From Bacteroidota bacterium (GTDB lineage Bacteria > Bacteroidota > Bacteroidia > Chitinophagales > Chitinophagaceae), in NCBI GenBank assembly GCA_026391455.1, contig JAPLEH010000038.1, forward strand, positions 20,368-84,367: DNA of 64,000 nucleotides, given 5' to 3'. A program made the translations under genes and the position numbers. Below are positions 54,100-62,749 of the stretch, in pieces. Within the stretch, counting starts at the first letter, position 1, and each line of letters starts with the position of its first letter. A model generated the notes under the pieces. The model was not told where the DNA came from. It saw only the letters and a list, made by a program, of their open reading frames with translations, and searched no databases.

Positions 54100-54255
54100 T
54101 CTGTTAATGTGATAATCTGCTAATGTGATAATTCGATAATGAAACAGCCGGTCTTTCTACCTATGGAACTAATGGAACCTCTTGAACCCGCCACGGCAGG
54201 CACGGCCTTTTCAACCTATGTCACTTATGCAACCTCTGGAACCTTTTAATCCACT
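54099..54255. repeat. word-like intergenic repeats
   Basis: Two adjacent near-identical copies of ATCTGTTAATGTGATA / ATCTGCTAATGTGATA (about 54104-54131) are followed by TTCGATAATGAA. Then a stretch built of short variants such as CTATGGAACTAATGGAACC and CTATGTCACTTATGCAACC appears (54160-54242). It lies between two plus-strand genes and encodes nothing I can support. Confidence 0.6.
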
Positions 54256-54285
54256 CTGCCTGACCTCACCTAAATTTGCACTTTC

Positions 54286-55185
54286 ATGCAAAGAAAGATT
54301 CTCTATATCATAAACCCCATTTCTGGTACCCGTACCAAAAAAGACCTGCAAACTTTTATTGAAAAAACTACAACGCAAAAGAATATACCTTTTCAGATTT
54401 TTCCTTCGGTGGCGGGAGGTGATTATACCTTTCTTCATTCCATCATCAAAGAGCAGGGTATTACCGATGTGGTGATTGCCGGAGGAGATGGCACCGTAAG
54501 CCAGGTGATCAGCAGCCTGATGCATTGCGGGGTGAACTTTGGTGTCATTCCCTGTGGATCGGGCAATGGGCTCGCCTATGCAGCGAAGATTCCAAAACAA
54601 CCTGCGAAAGCACTTGATATTATTTTTACCGGCAGGCCCGTAATAACTGATGGATTTTATTTCAATAAGCAATTTGCCTGTATGCTTTGCGGACTGGGCT
54701 TTGATGCAAAAGTAGCACACGATTTTGCCCAACAACCCAAACGCGGACTGAGTACCTATGTAAAACAGGTAGTAAAGAATTTTTTTTCATTAAAAAGTTA
54801 CCATTTCTCCATTGAACTAAAAGGCAAAGTGATGGAGACTGACGCCTTCTTCATCAGCATAGCCAATAGCAATCAGTTTGGCAACAATTTTACCATAGCC
54901 CCGAAGGCCAGTCTACAGGACGGATTGCTCGATATTGTAATCGTAACCAAACAATCGAAACTGAAACTCTTAGTACAAACGCTTCAGCAAATACGGGGAA
55001 AAAACAAACTCATCACTGAATCAATTACCGAAAGTAAAAAAGCCATTCTCTATTTTCAGACAGACCGGCTCACCATCAAAAATCATTCACAAGCACCCCT
55101 GCATATAGATGGAGATCCCGCAGAAACGCCGGAAGAAGCCGTGATCGGGATCAGCAAAGGTTGTTTTAAATTATGGATGCCCTGA
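54286..55185 (+). CDS. diacylglycerol kinase-family lipid kinase
   Basis: Soluble lipid kinase of 299 residues (DagK/YegS type). ILYIINPISGTRTKKDL opens the nucleotide site. VVIAGGDGTVSQVISSL carries the GGDGT catalytic loop (about 65-69), and GVIPCGSGNGLAYAAKIP is the second conserved loop (about 85-102). The C-terminal beta-sandwich has MLCGLGFDAKVAHDF and LHIDGDPAET. It phosphorylates diacylglycerol or related lipids at the membrane. TAAATTTG at 54271-54278 may be its -7 element. Confidence 0.92.
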   Translation: MQRKILYIINPISGTRTKKDLQTFIEKTTTQKNIPFQIFPSVAGGDYTFLHSIIKEQGITDVVIAGGDGTVSQVISSLMHCGVNFGVIPCGSGNGLAYAAKIPKQPAKALDIIFTGRPVITDGFYFNKQFACMLCGLGFDAKVAHDFAQQPKRGLSTYVKQVVKNFFSLKSYHFSIELKGKVMETDAFFISIANSNQFGNNFTIAPKASLQDGLLDIVIVTKQSKLKLLVQTLQQIRGKNKLITESITESKKAILYFQTDRLTIKNHSQAPLHIDGDPAETPEEAVIGISKGCFKLWMP

Positions 55186-55193
55186 ATGCGGTA

Positions 55194-57446
55194 CTAACGC
55201 ATGCCTGCGGTATCGGCAGGTACCCGGTTCAACAATTGCATCAGATGTTTGAAACTTTGCTGATTAAACGTTGAATTTACTGAGCCGGTAATATCTTTTT
55301 CTTCGCGCTTTGTGAGGTGAAAATTCAATGCGGCTTTCTTCTCCTGATTTTCTGCGGCATATTGAAATACGACTTTATGGATTTTATTTCCACTGCTGGT
55401 TGTATAATAATTCAGCATGTCATTCTGAGAATATTCCATCATTTTAAACCAGTTGTGTTGCAGCAACAAAAAGGGTTTGGTGGCATGATCACTGATATCG
55501 TCAGATAAATAAGGCATTTCCCAACCCCCGGCGGCACGATCCCGTATTTGAATCAGCAATACGCCACTGGTATTCTCCCTGATCCACTGATCAAATGAAA
55601 TGAGGAAACGCAGGGAGGTTTCCTGCCCGTAATTATCCCGCAGCCCCGCATCCATTACATCAATGACAGGTTCGGAGGGCAGCCATACATTGGGTAATAC
55701 AATAGGGAAAGTAGCGTTCATCCGCAGTGCGGTGAGCATTCTGATATTGAAGGGATCCTGTTTGGCGAAGAAGGAGGTAAAATCGATCGCATCGGGGTCG
55801 GCCATGGGTACAGCGGTAGTATCCTGCGGGGCCTGCATCATAAAGCGAACGGGCTGTGTGCTGATGATCATTTTCCGGCTGTCGCGCGTAACCACCGAAT
55901 TGAAAAAGATAAGGGGAATATTAGCTGCTTTTTCATCTGCAGCATAGTCCCTTAATTGCTTATTCAAAAAACCTCTTGTGTTCCGGTTTAGTTGATGCTC
56001 AAAGGCATAGCCCCGGTCTTTCACATAACGGTAATCGCCAACCGAAAATTTCTGTGTGGGGGAGATCAGGTCGCGGGCAAAGAAGGAAGTAAACATCGGG
56101 TTGAGCAGATCGCCTGCAATATCATCTACATATTGTTTGTCCTGCAGGCGAATGTTTTTGCCCTGTAGCCTGCGCAGGTATAATTCCCGGAAATACGCGG
56201 CACCGATCATACCACCAGAAGCCCCGTTGATGAGAAAGGTTTGTTGCATAATCTTACCCCGGGTAAGACTATCTAGCTGTTGCAATACACTCATGGTGAA
56301 TGTAGCGCTGCGGTGTCCGCCACCACTGGTATTGATCAGTACCAGCAGGGGTTTTATACTGCCCTGCTTTTTCTTCCAGGTGTTGAGTATACCGGTCATG
56401 TTTTGCTTATCTGCCTCCACATTGGCTGGTGAACAAAGCGCCAACAGGTTGTCTCGGGTATAGGCAGGGCGTTCTGATTTATTCCAGTAGTTGAGCCCGT
56501 ATGCTTTGTTTCTCGGATCGATCAGGTCGGCTTTGTAAAATAAATTGAGCAGCAATACAAGGCCGATGAGGTAGGGAATGCTCCAGCTCTGTAAAAAATA
56601 GGTGACTGCCCCTGCCACACCGATTAATATAGAAAAGAAAATAGTAATACTGGCGGCAGCAGGTAGCTGAAAGAACGCATTGTCCTGCAGAAATCCGATC
56701 AATACCAGAAATAAGAATGCGGCGAATACGGAAAGTATCGCAGCGAAGTGATGCCGTTTGAAAATAGAATCGACAAAATCATTGGTATAATGGGCCACAT
56801 CCCTTACTGGTTTGATCTTAATGGGTGTTTCAAAATAATTCTTAACCGTAATCAATGGTGCTCCGTGATAGACTTCTTTTATGGGGTTCAAATGGGTAAT
56901 ATAAGACTGCGGATTATTGATCACCGGCATCATACGCCGCAAAATGGAGCGGTCGGCCCGGAAGAAATAAACAAACGAAGCAGCCAGAATAAATACCAAC
57001 CCGCATACAAAACCGCCGAAAAGAAACAAGATTTCAGTAGTGCTGATCAATTCCTTTACATGATCATATTGATAGGCTTTATAAAAATAAAATACAAGGA
57101 ACAGCAGCGGTATTACTGCATTGTTGATACAATATTTTAAAAAGGGGTTCGACGTGGCCGCCAGAAAGCGAAAGTGTTTGCAAAACAGAATGAACGTGGC
57201 AATGTTCCAGCTCATAATAAACATACCTACTGCAGCACCCACAATGGCGGAACTGAACGAGTTCACATTACCCAGGTATTCCGGTGCCAGAAATAACGAA
57301 TCGGCACCAAAGGTTTTCATGAAACTGCCATTGACCGTGGAAAAGAGAATGAACCAAAACAGGAGCAGCACCTGGTATTTCCTGATATGCAGAAACACCA
57401 GTTGGAAGGGAAATGAATAATAAATTCCTTTAAGCAATGCTTTCAT
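55194..57446 (-). CDS. patatin-like phospholipase with polytopic N-terminal half
   Basis: Protein of 750 residues from the ATG at 57446; a TTG at 57452 is also in frame. About residues 1-310 hold seven or eight hydrophobic segments. The C-terminal half is patatin-like: the oxyanion loop LINTSGGGHRSATFTM (about 357-372), the nucleophile elbow FLINGASGGMIGAAYFREL (G-x-S-x-G, Ser about 399) and the catalytic aspartate in DVMDAGLRDNYG near 610. It should cleave acyl chains of membrane lipids, possibly from within the membrane. Fusion to so many membrane segments is unusual for patatins. Confidence 0.85.
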   Translation of the reverse strand: MKALLKGIYYSFPFQLVFLHIRKYQVLLLFWFILFSTVNGSFMKTFGADSLFLAPEYLGNVNSFSSAIVGAAVGMFIMSWNIATFILFCKHFRFLAATSNPFLKYCINNAVIPLLFLVFYFYKAYQYDHVKELISTTEILFLFGGFVCGLVFILAASFVYFFRADRSILRRMMPVINNPQSYITHLNPIKEVYHGAPLITVKNYFETPIKIKPVRDVAHYTNDFVDSIFKRHHFAAILSVFAAFLFLVLIGFLQDNAFFQLPAAASITIFFSILIGVAGAVTYFLQSWSIPYLIGLVLLLNLFYKADLIDPRNKAYGLNYWNKSERPAYTRDNLLALCSPANVEADKQNMTGILNTWKKKQGSIKPLLVLINTSGGGHRSATFTMSVLQQLDSLTRGKIMQQTFLINGASGGMIGAAYFRELYLRRLQGKNIRLQDKQYVDDIAGDLLNPMFTSFFARDLISPTQKFSVGDYRYVKDRGYAFEHQLNRNTRGFLNKQLRDYAADEKAANIPLIFFNSVVTRDSRKMIISTQPVRFMMQAPQDTTAVPMADPDAIDFTSFFAKQDPFNIRMLTALRMNATFPIVLPNVWLPSEPVIDVMDAGLRDNYGQETSLRFLISFDQWIRENTSGVLLIQIRDRAAGGWEMPYLSDDISDHATKPFLLLQHNWFKMMEYSQNDMLNYYTTSSGNKIHKVVFQYAAENQEKKAALNFHLTKREEKDITGSVNSTFNQQSFKHLMQLLNRVPADTAGMR

Positions 57447-57520
57447 GAACAACTGGTTCGGTTATTCCTAAAAGTACTGATTATTAGCTGCGGAATCAAA
57501 TAGTCGCCTGCAGAATACTG

Positions 57521-58591
57521 TTAATTTACTCTACGAAAACGGGTAAGATATAAGACCCATACCAATGAAAGCAATAATAGCATGGCCACAAACTGGTGCA
57601 GTTGTGCAAACCATTCAAACTGGCCCCAGCGATTGGGTACGATATGAATACTGGTAAGAACCGCCAGAATACCCAGCAATACCTGTACACCTACCAATGT
57701 GAGTGGTATCCATTTCATGCTTTGCAGCAGTGTATTTTCTTTGATCCGGAATAAGCGTACAGTAAGCAGGATGATAAGTACAAGGAGCAGATACGCGAGC
57801 CCACGATGAATAAAATGGATCGTGATCTTATTGTCGATCAGGTTGAGCAGTCCTTCCCCACCACCCATCATACCGGTAGGAACGATGCTGCCGTTGATAT
57901 CCGGCCAACTGGGTGCAGCGGTGGCTGCTTTATGACCAGCCATCAATGCACCATAGATCAATTGGATGACGAGCACAGCGATAATACCAATTGATAGTTT
58001 TTTAATGGGAGCTTGTACGATTCTTTTTCCGGAAGTAACCAATAGTTCCAGTGCAAACCAGAACGCATAACATAATAAACCCAGTGCAAAAATAAAATGT
58101 AGGGCCAGTCTGGTGGGTTTTACATAAATGGCATCACCAGTGAGGCCACTGGCCACCATGATCCATCCGATAGCACCTTGTAATGCGCCCAGCAAAAAGA
58201 GGATGAGCATGGGCTTTATCATAGCTGGTTTAAACCGGCGTTGGAAGAGAAAAATTACAAAAGGGATCAAAAACACCACACCGATAAGGCGGGCCCAAAA
58301 CCGGTGAAACCATTCCCAGAAAAAAATGAATTTGAAATCGCTGAGTTTAAAATCAAAATTGAGCAGTTGGTATTGAGGGGTTTGGCGGTATTTGTCGAAT
58401 TCCGCCATCCACTTTTGTTCACTGAGGGGAGGTAAGGTGCCGGTCACCACATTCCATTCTGTAATCGAAAGACCGGAGCCGGTAAGACGGGTTATACCTC
58501 CGAGTAATATCTGTATCACGATCATTCCCACACCCACCAGTATCCAGATGGCAACCGGTCGCGAAGAACGTGTTGTTAATTCATTTCCCAT
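57521..58591 (-). CDS. ctaA: COX15/CtaA-type heme A synthase
   Basis: Integral membrane enzyme of 356 residues that oxidises heme O to heme A for aa3-type oxidases. Eight hydrophobic segments are visible. Diagnostic parts are LGGITRLTGSGLSITEWNVV (about 25-44), WEWFHRFWARLIGV with the heme-ligand His (about 92-105), GAIGWIMVASGL, and HFIHRGLAYLLL and WFAQLHQFVAML with further His. The TGSGLS...EW block is typical of the COX15 type. TAACTTTG at 58607-58600 lies just before the ATG. Oxidase genes are not in the window. Confidence 0.93.
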   Translation of the reverse strand: MGNELTTRSSRPVAIWILVGVGMIVIQILLGGITRLTGSGLSITEWNVVTGTLPPLSEQKWMAEFDKYRQTPQYQLLNFDFKLSDFKFIFFWEWFHRFWARLIGVVFLIPFVIFLFQRRFKPAMIKPMLILFLLGALQGAIGWIMVASGLTGDAIYVKPTRLALHFIFALGLLCYAFWFALELLVTSGKRIVQAPIKKLSIGIIAVLVIQLIYGALMAGHKAATAAPSWPDINGSIVPTGMMGGGEGLLNLIDNKITIHFIHRGLAYLLLVLIILLTVRLFRIKENTLLQSMKWIPLTLVGVQVLLGILAVLTSIHIVPNRWGQFEWFAQLHQFVAMLLLLSLVWVLYLTRFRRVN

Positions 58592-58666
58592 TGCGGACGC
58601 AAAGTTAGCAACCCATTCAACGCCGGAACCTCATTTGTTGAATATTATTTATGAAATTGCATCCGG

Positions 58667-59278
58667 ATGCTCCAACCATTTTTTCAAAACACATTGATCG
58701 AAGCTGGCTGCGATGAGGCCGGCAGGGGATGTTATGCCGGTCCGGTATTTGCCGCTGCGGTGATTTTGCCAAGGGATTTTGCCCACCCCCTGCTCAATGA
58801 TTCCAAACAGGTAACGGAGAAAAACAGGAATGAACTGCGGATGCTGATCGAATCGGCAGCCCTCAGTTTTGCAGTAGCACAGGTGGATCATGAAGAAATA
58901 GACCGCATCAACATACTGAAAGCATCGTTTAAAGCTATGCACCTGGCCATCGACCAATTGAAAACGAGACCGCAATTACTGCTGATCGATGGAAACCGGT
59001 TTATTCCTTATAAGAAACTGCCCCATCATTGTATCATCAAGGGTGATGGTAAATATACTTCTATAGCCGCAGCCAGCATTCTGGCAAAAACACACCGGGA
59101 TGCCTATATGCAGCAGTTGCATGCTGAATTTCCGCAATATGACTGGGAGAACAATAAAGGTTATGGCACAGCCAAACACCGTGCTGCTATTGAAAAATTC
59201 GGGCTTTGTACCTATCACCGGAAAAGTTTCAGCATAGTACCGGTACAGCAGGCTTTATTCACTAATAAGAATACTTAG
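58667..59278 (+). CDS. rnhB: ribonuclease HII
   Basis: Removes ribonucleotides from DNA by cutting RNA in RNA-DNA hybrids. The protein is 203 residues (family about 190-220). The metal-binding residues are present: IEAGCDEAGRGCYAGPVFAA (Asp and Glu, about 11-30), LLIDGNRFIP (Asp, about 105) and the KGDGKYTSIAAASILAKTHRD block (split KGDGKYTSIAAASI, LAKTHRD; about 123-143) with its catalytic Asp. Its stop overlaps the convergent YciO-like gene by 4 nt. Confidence 0.96.
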   Translation: MLQPFFQNTLIEAGCDEAGRGCYAGPVFAAAVILPRDFAHPLLNDSKQVTEKNRNELRMLIESAALSFAVAQVDHEEIDRINILKASFKAMHLAIDQLKTRPQLLLIDGNRFIPYKKLPHHCIIKGDGKYTSIAAASILAKTHRDAYMQQLHAEFPQYDWENNKGYGTAKHRAAIEKFGLCTYHRKSFSIVPVQQALFTNKNT

Positions 59279-59883
59279 TAGTTCCATTCGCCCAATCCTT
59301 CCCGTATCACCAATGGTTCTTCGCCGGTACAGTCAATAACGGTGGAGGGTACCATTCCGCCGATGCCCCCGTCGATTACATAATCCACTTCGTTCATAAA
59401 ATTCTGGTGCATTACTTCGGGGTCGGTATAGTCTTCCACCATTTCCCCGGGGAGGGAAGCACTGAGAATAGGTCGTCCCAGTTCTTTAATGATGGCCTGT
59501 GCAATGCGGTTATCCGGTACACGCAAGCCAATAGTATCTTTTTTACTCTGCATCAGTTTGGGCACCATCTTACTGGCTGGTAAGATGAACGTATACGGAC
59601 CTGGTAAATGTTCTTTGAGCAGGCGGTAAACGGGATTCGAGAGCGGTTTGGCATAATCGCTCAGGTTAGAGAGGTCGCTGCATACAAAAGAGAGCTGGGC
59701 TTTTTTAGGGTCTGTTTTCTTGATACGGCAAATGCGTTCAACGGCTTTTTGCTGCAGAATATCACAACCCAGTCCATACACGGTATCTGTTGGATAAATT
59801 ATTATACCCCCTTGCAAGAGGCTTTCCACCGCCTGACGGATGAGACGGGGTTGGGGGTTATCGGGATGTATATGTATCAGCAT
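59275..59883 (-). CDS. Sua5/YciO/YrdC-family protein, YciO-like
   Basis: Protein of 202 residues from ATG 59883 (MLIHIHPDNPQPRLI); an earlier ATG at 59928 adds 15 residues without homology. IHPDNPQ at the very N terminus is typical of YciO rather than TsaC. GGIIIYPTDTVYGLGCD (about 25-41), RVPDNRIAQAI and LSASLPGE complete the YrdC fold, which binds ATP and makes threonylcarbamoyl-AMP for tRNA t6A in TsaC/Sua5. YciO enzymes have much lower such activity, so I leave the gene without symbol. It is divergent from the cupin-like gene. Confidence 0.88.
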   Translation of the reverse strand: MLIHIHPDNPQPRLIRQAVESLLQGGIIIYPTDTVYGLGCDILQQKAVERICRIKKTDPKKAQLSFVCSDLSNLSDYAKPLSNPVYRLLKEHLPGPYTFILPASKMVPKLMQSKKDTIGLRVPDNRIAQAIIKELGRPILSASLPGEMVEDYTDPEVMHQNFMNEVDYVIDGGIGGMVPSTVIDCTGEEPLVIREGLGEWNY

Positions 59884-59953
59884 GTTGTTCTGCTTAAAAA
59901 TACAGTGTTTCGCCAAATCTATTTTCATAAAGGGTCATTTGGCTTACAAATCG

Positions 59954-59971
59954 TAATTTGGCGCCAAATTA
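59954..59971. promoter_or_regulatory. 18-bp perfect palindrome between divergent genes
   Basis: TAATTTGGCGCCAAATTA is fully self-complementary. It lies 12 nt before the cupin-like ATG and about 70 nt before the YciO-like ATG. Position suggests an operator or a cruciform, acting on one or both genes. No regulator is encoded beside it. Confidence 0.5.
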
Positions 59972-59982
59972 AGTTTGCTTTT

Positions 59983-60861
59983 ATGCAGTTGCGACCAGTT
60001 GCTACATTTGATACCATCAGCCCGGAAGTCTTCAAAAAGGACTTCTATGAGCCCTGCAACCCTGTCGTTATTAAAAACATGGCGAAGGAGTGGCCAGCTT
60101 ATACCAAATGGAACTGGGACTATTTCAAACAATTGGTGGGCGATCAGCGGGTTCCTTTGTACAACAATGTAAAAAGTGACGCTTACACCCCGATCAATAA
60201 GGCCGATGATTACAAAACCTTTGGCGAATATATAGACATGATCAGTGCCGGACCTGCTGCCTGGCGGATCTTTCTGTTCAACATTTTTGATCACGCGCCC
60301 CAACTGATCAAGGATTTTACCTGGCCCGAACACCTGATGAAAGGCTTTGTAAAAAAATACCCCATGCTGTTTACCGGTGGTGCCGGCAGTATTACCCATA
60401 TGCATTTCGATATTGACCTTTCCCATATACTGCATACCCAATTTGGCGGCCGCAAAAGGGTGCTGATGTTCCCGTTCAAAGAGCAACACAAATTATACCG
60501 CAAACCCTTTGAAGTGCTGAGTATGGCGGATTTTTCCAAGTACTACGAAGATGGTAAGGTGGATTATGAAAAATTTCCGGCACTCAAACTGGCCGAAGGG
60601 TTCGACTTTATACTCGAGCCCGGCGATACCCTGTTTATGCCGGCAGGTTATTGGCACCATATGGAATACCTCGACAGTGGTTTTGCCATGAGCCTTCGCG
60701 CCATGCAGCCTTCTCTGGCCGGTAAAGTAAAAGGGGTATGGAACCTGATCGGTATGCGAAGCATTGATACGCTCATGAAAAAGACGATGCCGGAATGGTG
60801 GTATAAGCGGAAAGAGAAGAAAGTGTATCAGAATGCAGAACGTATGCTGGCAGGCGGCTAA
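59983..60861 (+). CDS. cupin-like (JmjC-type) domain protein
   Basis: Protein of 292 residues from ATG 59983 (MQLRPVATFDTISPEVFKKD); the frame is open much further upstream over the YciO-like gene but without homology. Cupin_8/JmjC features are YEPCNPVVIKNMAKEWPAYT, the iron site THMHFDIDLSHILHTQFGG (H-x-D, about 132-150) and EPGDTLFMPAGYWHHMEYLD (second His, about 207-226). These suggest a 2-oxoglutarate/Fe(II) dioxygenase, related to protein or small-molecule hydroxylases. The target is unknown. Confidence 0.88.
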   Translation: MQLRPVATFDTISPEVFKKDFYEPCNPVVIKNMAKEWPAYTKWNWDYFKQLVGDQRVPLYNNVKSDAYTPINKADDYKTFGEYIDMISAGPAAWRIFLFNIFDHAPQLIKDFTWPEHLMKGFVKKYPMLFTGGAGSITHMHFDIDLSHILHTQFGGRKRVLMFPFKEQHKLYRKPFEVLSMADFSKYYEDGKVDYEKFPALKLAEGFDFILEPGDTLFMPAGYWHHMEYLDSGFAMSLRAMQPSLAGKVKGVWNLIGMRSIDTLMKKTMPEWWYKRKEKKVYQNAERMLAGG

Positions 60862-61409
60862 TGATAAACAATGCGGGTTTCCGGTATGCCGGTAAAATAT
60901 TGCCGGTTAAATGATTTTCCCCATTGCTGAAATACAGTTTCCATTGCATCTACCTGTACCGCAGTTGAACGTAGAATTTGCGGGATCAACCAGCCGGAAA
61001 AAGTAATAATGAGTCCCTGAATAATAAACCGTGCGGATGTGTTGAGCTTTAGCGCTGGCAAAGAATCGTTCTTGTTCTCCCACCGTTTTCGCAATTTAAT
61101 ACCTGAACTCATTTCGCGGTATTCGGTATAGCTGCTCCAATAGCGGATGATACAACTGTCATTGAGCTGATGATACCTGCCAAAATAAGTTGCCTTTTGC
61201 ATCGCAGGTTGGAAAGTCATTCCAGGCACGGTATAAACCCGCACTTCAATAGACGAGTCGGCAAAGACCCTTACGCTATAGGCTTTATAATCTCCATCGT
61301 ACCCCCGGTTATCTATTTGCCGGAAAAAATATTGAATGGGTTCCTGCTGACCGATGGCTACCCGGGTGATGGCAGTAAATAACAGGTAAATGGCTAACTT
61401 TTTATACAT
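60858..61409 (-). CDS. exported hypothetical protein
   Basis: Protein of 183 residues with a signal peptide (about 1-20, ends AIGQ). The mature part has beta-rich sequence such as YKAYSVRVFADSSIEVRVYT and CIIRYWSSYTEYREM, and no recognised motif. Its end overlaps the convergent cupin-like gene by 4 nt (60858-60861). An internal hydrophobic stretch (about 130-146, ARFIIQGLIITFSGWLIP) may be a strand pair. Confidence 0.72.
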   Translation of the reverse strand: MYKKLAIYLLFTAITRVAIGQQEPIQYFFRQIDNRGYDGDYKAYSVRVFADSSIEVRVYTVPGMTFQPAMQKATYFGRYHQLNDSCIIRYWSSYTEYREMSSGIKLRKRWENKNDSLPALKLNTSARFIIQGLIITFSGWLIPQILRSTAVQVDAMETVFQQWGKSFNRQYFTGIPETRIVYH

Positions 61410-61433
61410 TCGGGAATTAAAATCACAGACCTT

Positions 61434-61616
61434 TTAAGGCCGCCACTTTTTCAATTGCTTTTTTACTTCAGCTGTAGTAAATGATCTTCCTTTTTTACTA
61501 TCCTCTCTGCCCTCTTCAATCTTACAAAATAAAACTAACCGGTCAAACAAGGCAGTAGCCTCAAATGTATCTGGCATTTCCTTGATAGCTGATAGTACCT
61601 GTTTCTTTGTTAGCAT
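61434..61616 (-). CDS. small antitoxin-like protein
   Basis: Protein of 60 residues: MLTKKQVLSAIKEMPDTFEA then LFDRLVLFCKIEEGREDSKK and FTTAEVKKQLKKW. The first part resembles short Bacteroidota proteins annotated as addiction-module components, which pair with RelE/ParE toxins. No toxin-sized gene lies beside it (25 nt to the next gene, same strand), so it is either orphaned or unrelated. Composition and absence of overlap support a real gene. Confidence 0.6.
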   Translation of the reverse strand: MLTKKQVLSAIKEMPDTFEATALFDRLVLFCKIEEGREDSKKGRSFTTAEVKKQLKKWRP

Positions 61617-61647
61617 TAAAATAAATTTAATTACAGCAATCCTTCAA

Positions 61648-62676
61648 TTACGCAATCGTCCACACTTCATTTCCTTTTAGCAGCTTATCCAGATCTGCCG
61701 GCTTACGGGATGTTGCTTCTGCAATTTGTGCGGCCATTTCATCTTCGTAGCAGCTTCTGTTCGATTGATAGAATACACCAAAGGGTCGGGGCAGATGGCC
61801 TTCCGATTTGGGATTATCAAATATGCGGGTGAGAATTTGTGCTTTGTAAATATCCTGTTCGTCGTGTATCCAGAGATCATCGGCACTGTGTCCTTCATTC
61901 AGGTTTACCACCACGGGTTTAAAGCCATCCAGTTTAATACCTTTATCGCTGGCTGCACCGAATATGAGTGGTTTGCCCTGTTCCAGGAATAATGTTTCGG
62001 CTGCTTTGGTACCTTTCTCGGTAAAGATCTCGAATGCCCCATCATTGAAGATGTTGCAGTTCTGGTATATTTCCAGGAAGGATGCGCCTTTATGCTGGTG
62101 TGTACGCAGCAACATGGCCTGTAAATGCTTGGGGTCACGGTCCATGGTGCGGGCCACAAAAGTGGCATCAGCACCGAGTGCCAGGGCCAGGGGATTAAAC
62201 GGATGGTCAATGCTTCCCATCGGCGTGCTCTTCGTAATCTTATGCTCTTCTGAAGTGGGGGAATATTGTCCTTTGGTAAGACCGTAAATCTGGTTGTTGA
62301 ACAATAAAATATTTACATCAAAATTTCTGCGTAGCAGGTGAATGGTATGGTTACCACCGATACTGAGGCTGTCGCCATCACCTGTTACGATCCATACGCT
62401 CAGTTCGGGGCGCGAAGCTTTGAGACCGGATGCAATGGCGGTTGCCCGACCATGAATGGAGTGCATTCCAAACGTATTCATATAATACGGAAAGCGGCTG
62501 CTGCAGCCGATGCCGGATATGAAGACAATATTCTCTTTGGCGATGCCCAGCGTTGGCATTACTTTCTGTACCTGTGCCAGGATGGAATAATCCCCGCAAC
62601 CGGGGCACCAGCGTACTTCCTGATCAGTGGCAAAATCTTTAGCCGTAAGGGCCGGAGCTGTTGTTACTTCACTCAT
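61648..62676 (-). CDS. 2-oxoacid:ferredoxin oxidoreductase, beta subunit
   Basis: Thiamine-diphosphate subunit of 342 residues of the PorB/KorB type, from ATG 62676; a TTG at 62697 would add seven residues. Seen are RWCPGCGDYSILAQVQKVMP (about 22-41), FISGIGCSSRFPYYMNTFG and the TPP/Mg motif IVTGDGDSLSIGGNHTIHLL (GDGD...NH, about 90-109) and LLFNNQIYGLTKGQYSPT. It works with an alpha subunit to convert 2-oxoglutarate or a similar acid to acyl-CoA with ferredoxin. The alpha gene is not adjacent on either side, which is unusual. A promoter lies just upstream. Confidence 0.93.
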   Translation of the reverse strand: MSEVTTAPALTAKDFATDQEVRWCPGCGDYSILAQVQKVMPTLGIAKENIVFISGIGCSSRFPYYMNTFGMHSIHGRATAIASGLKASRPELSVWIVTGDGDSLSIGGNHTIHLLRRNFDVNILLFNNQIYGLTKGQYSPTSEEHKITKSTPMGSIDHPFNPLALALGADATFVARTMDRDPKHLQAMLLRTHQHKGASFLEIYQNCNIFNDGAFEIFTEKGTKAAETLFLEQGKPLIFGAASDKGIKLDGFKPVVVNLNEGHSADDLWIHDEQDIYKAQILTRIFDNPKSEGHLPRPFGVFYQSNRSCYEDEMAAQIAEATSRKPADLDKLLKGNEVWTIA

Positions 62677-62694
62677 GGTAAAAATTGATTCTGA

Positions 62695-62724
62695 CAAATT
62701 TAAAGAATATCAAATAAAGAACAA
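62695..62724 (-). promoter_or_regulatory. Bacteroidota-type promoter for the KorB-like gene
   Basis: Minus-strand TTG at 62724-62722, 19 nt, TAAATTTG at 62702-62695. It supports the start at 62676 and independent transcription of this gene. Confidence 0.6.
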
Positions 62725-62749
62725 GTGATTTCCAAACGGATATACTGCC

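Noticed and set aside
59608..59982. 125-codon extension of the cupin-like gene
   Set aside because: Antisense of the YciO-like gene and without homology; start set at 59983.
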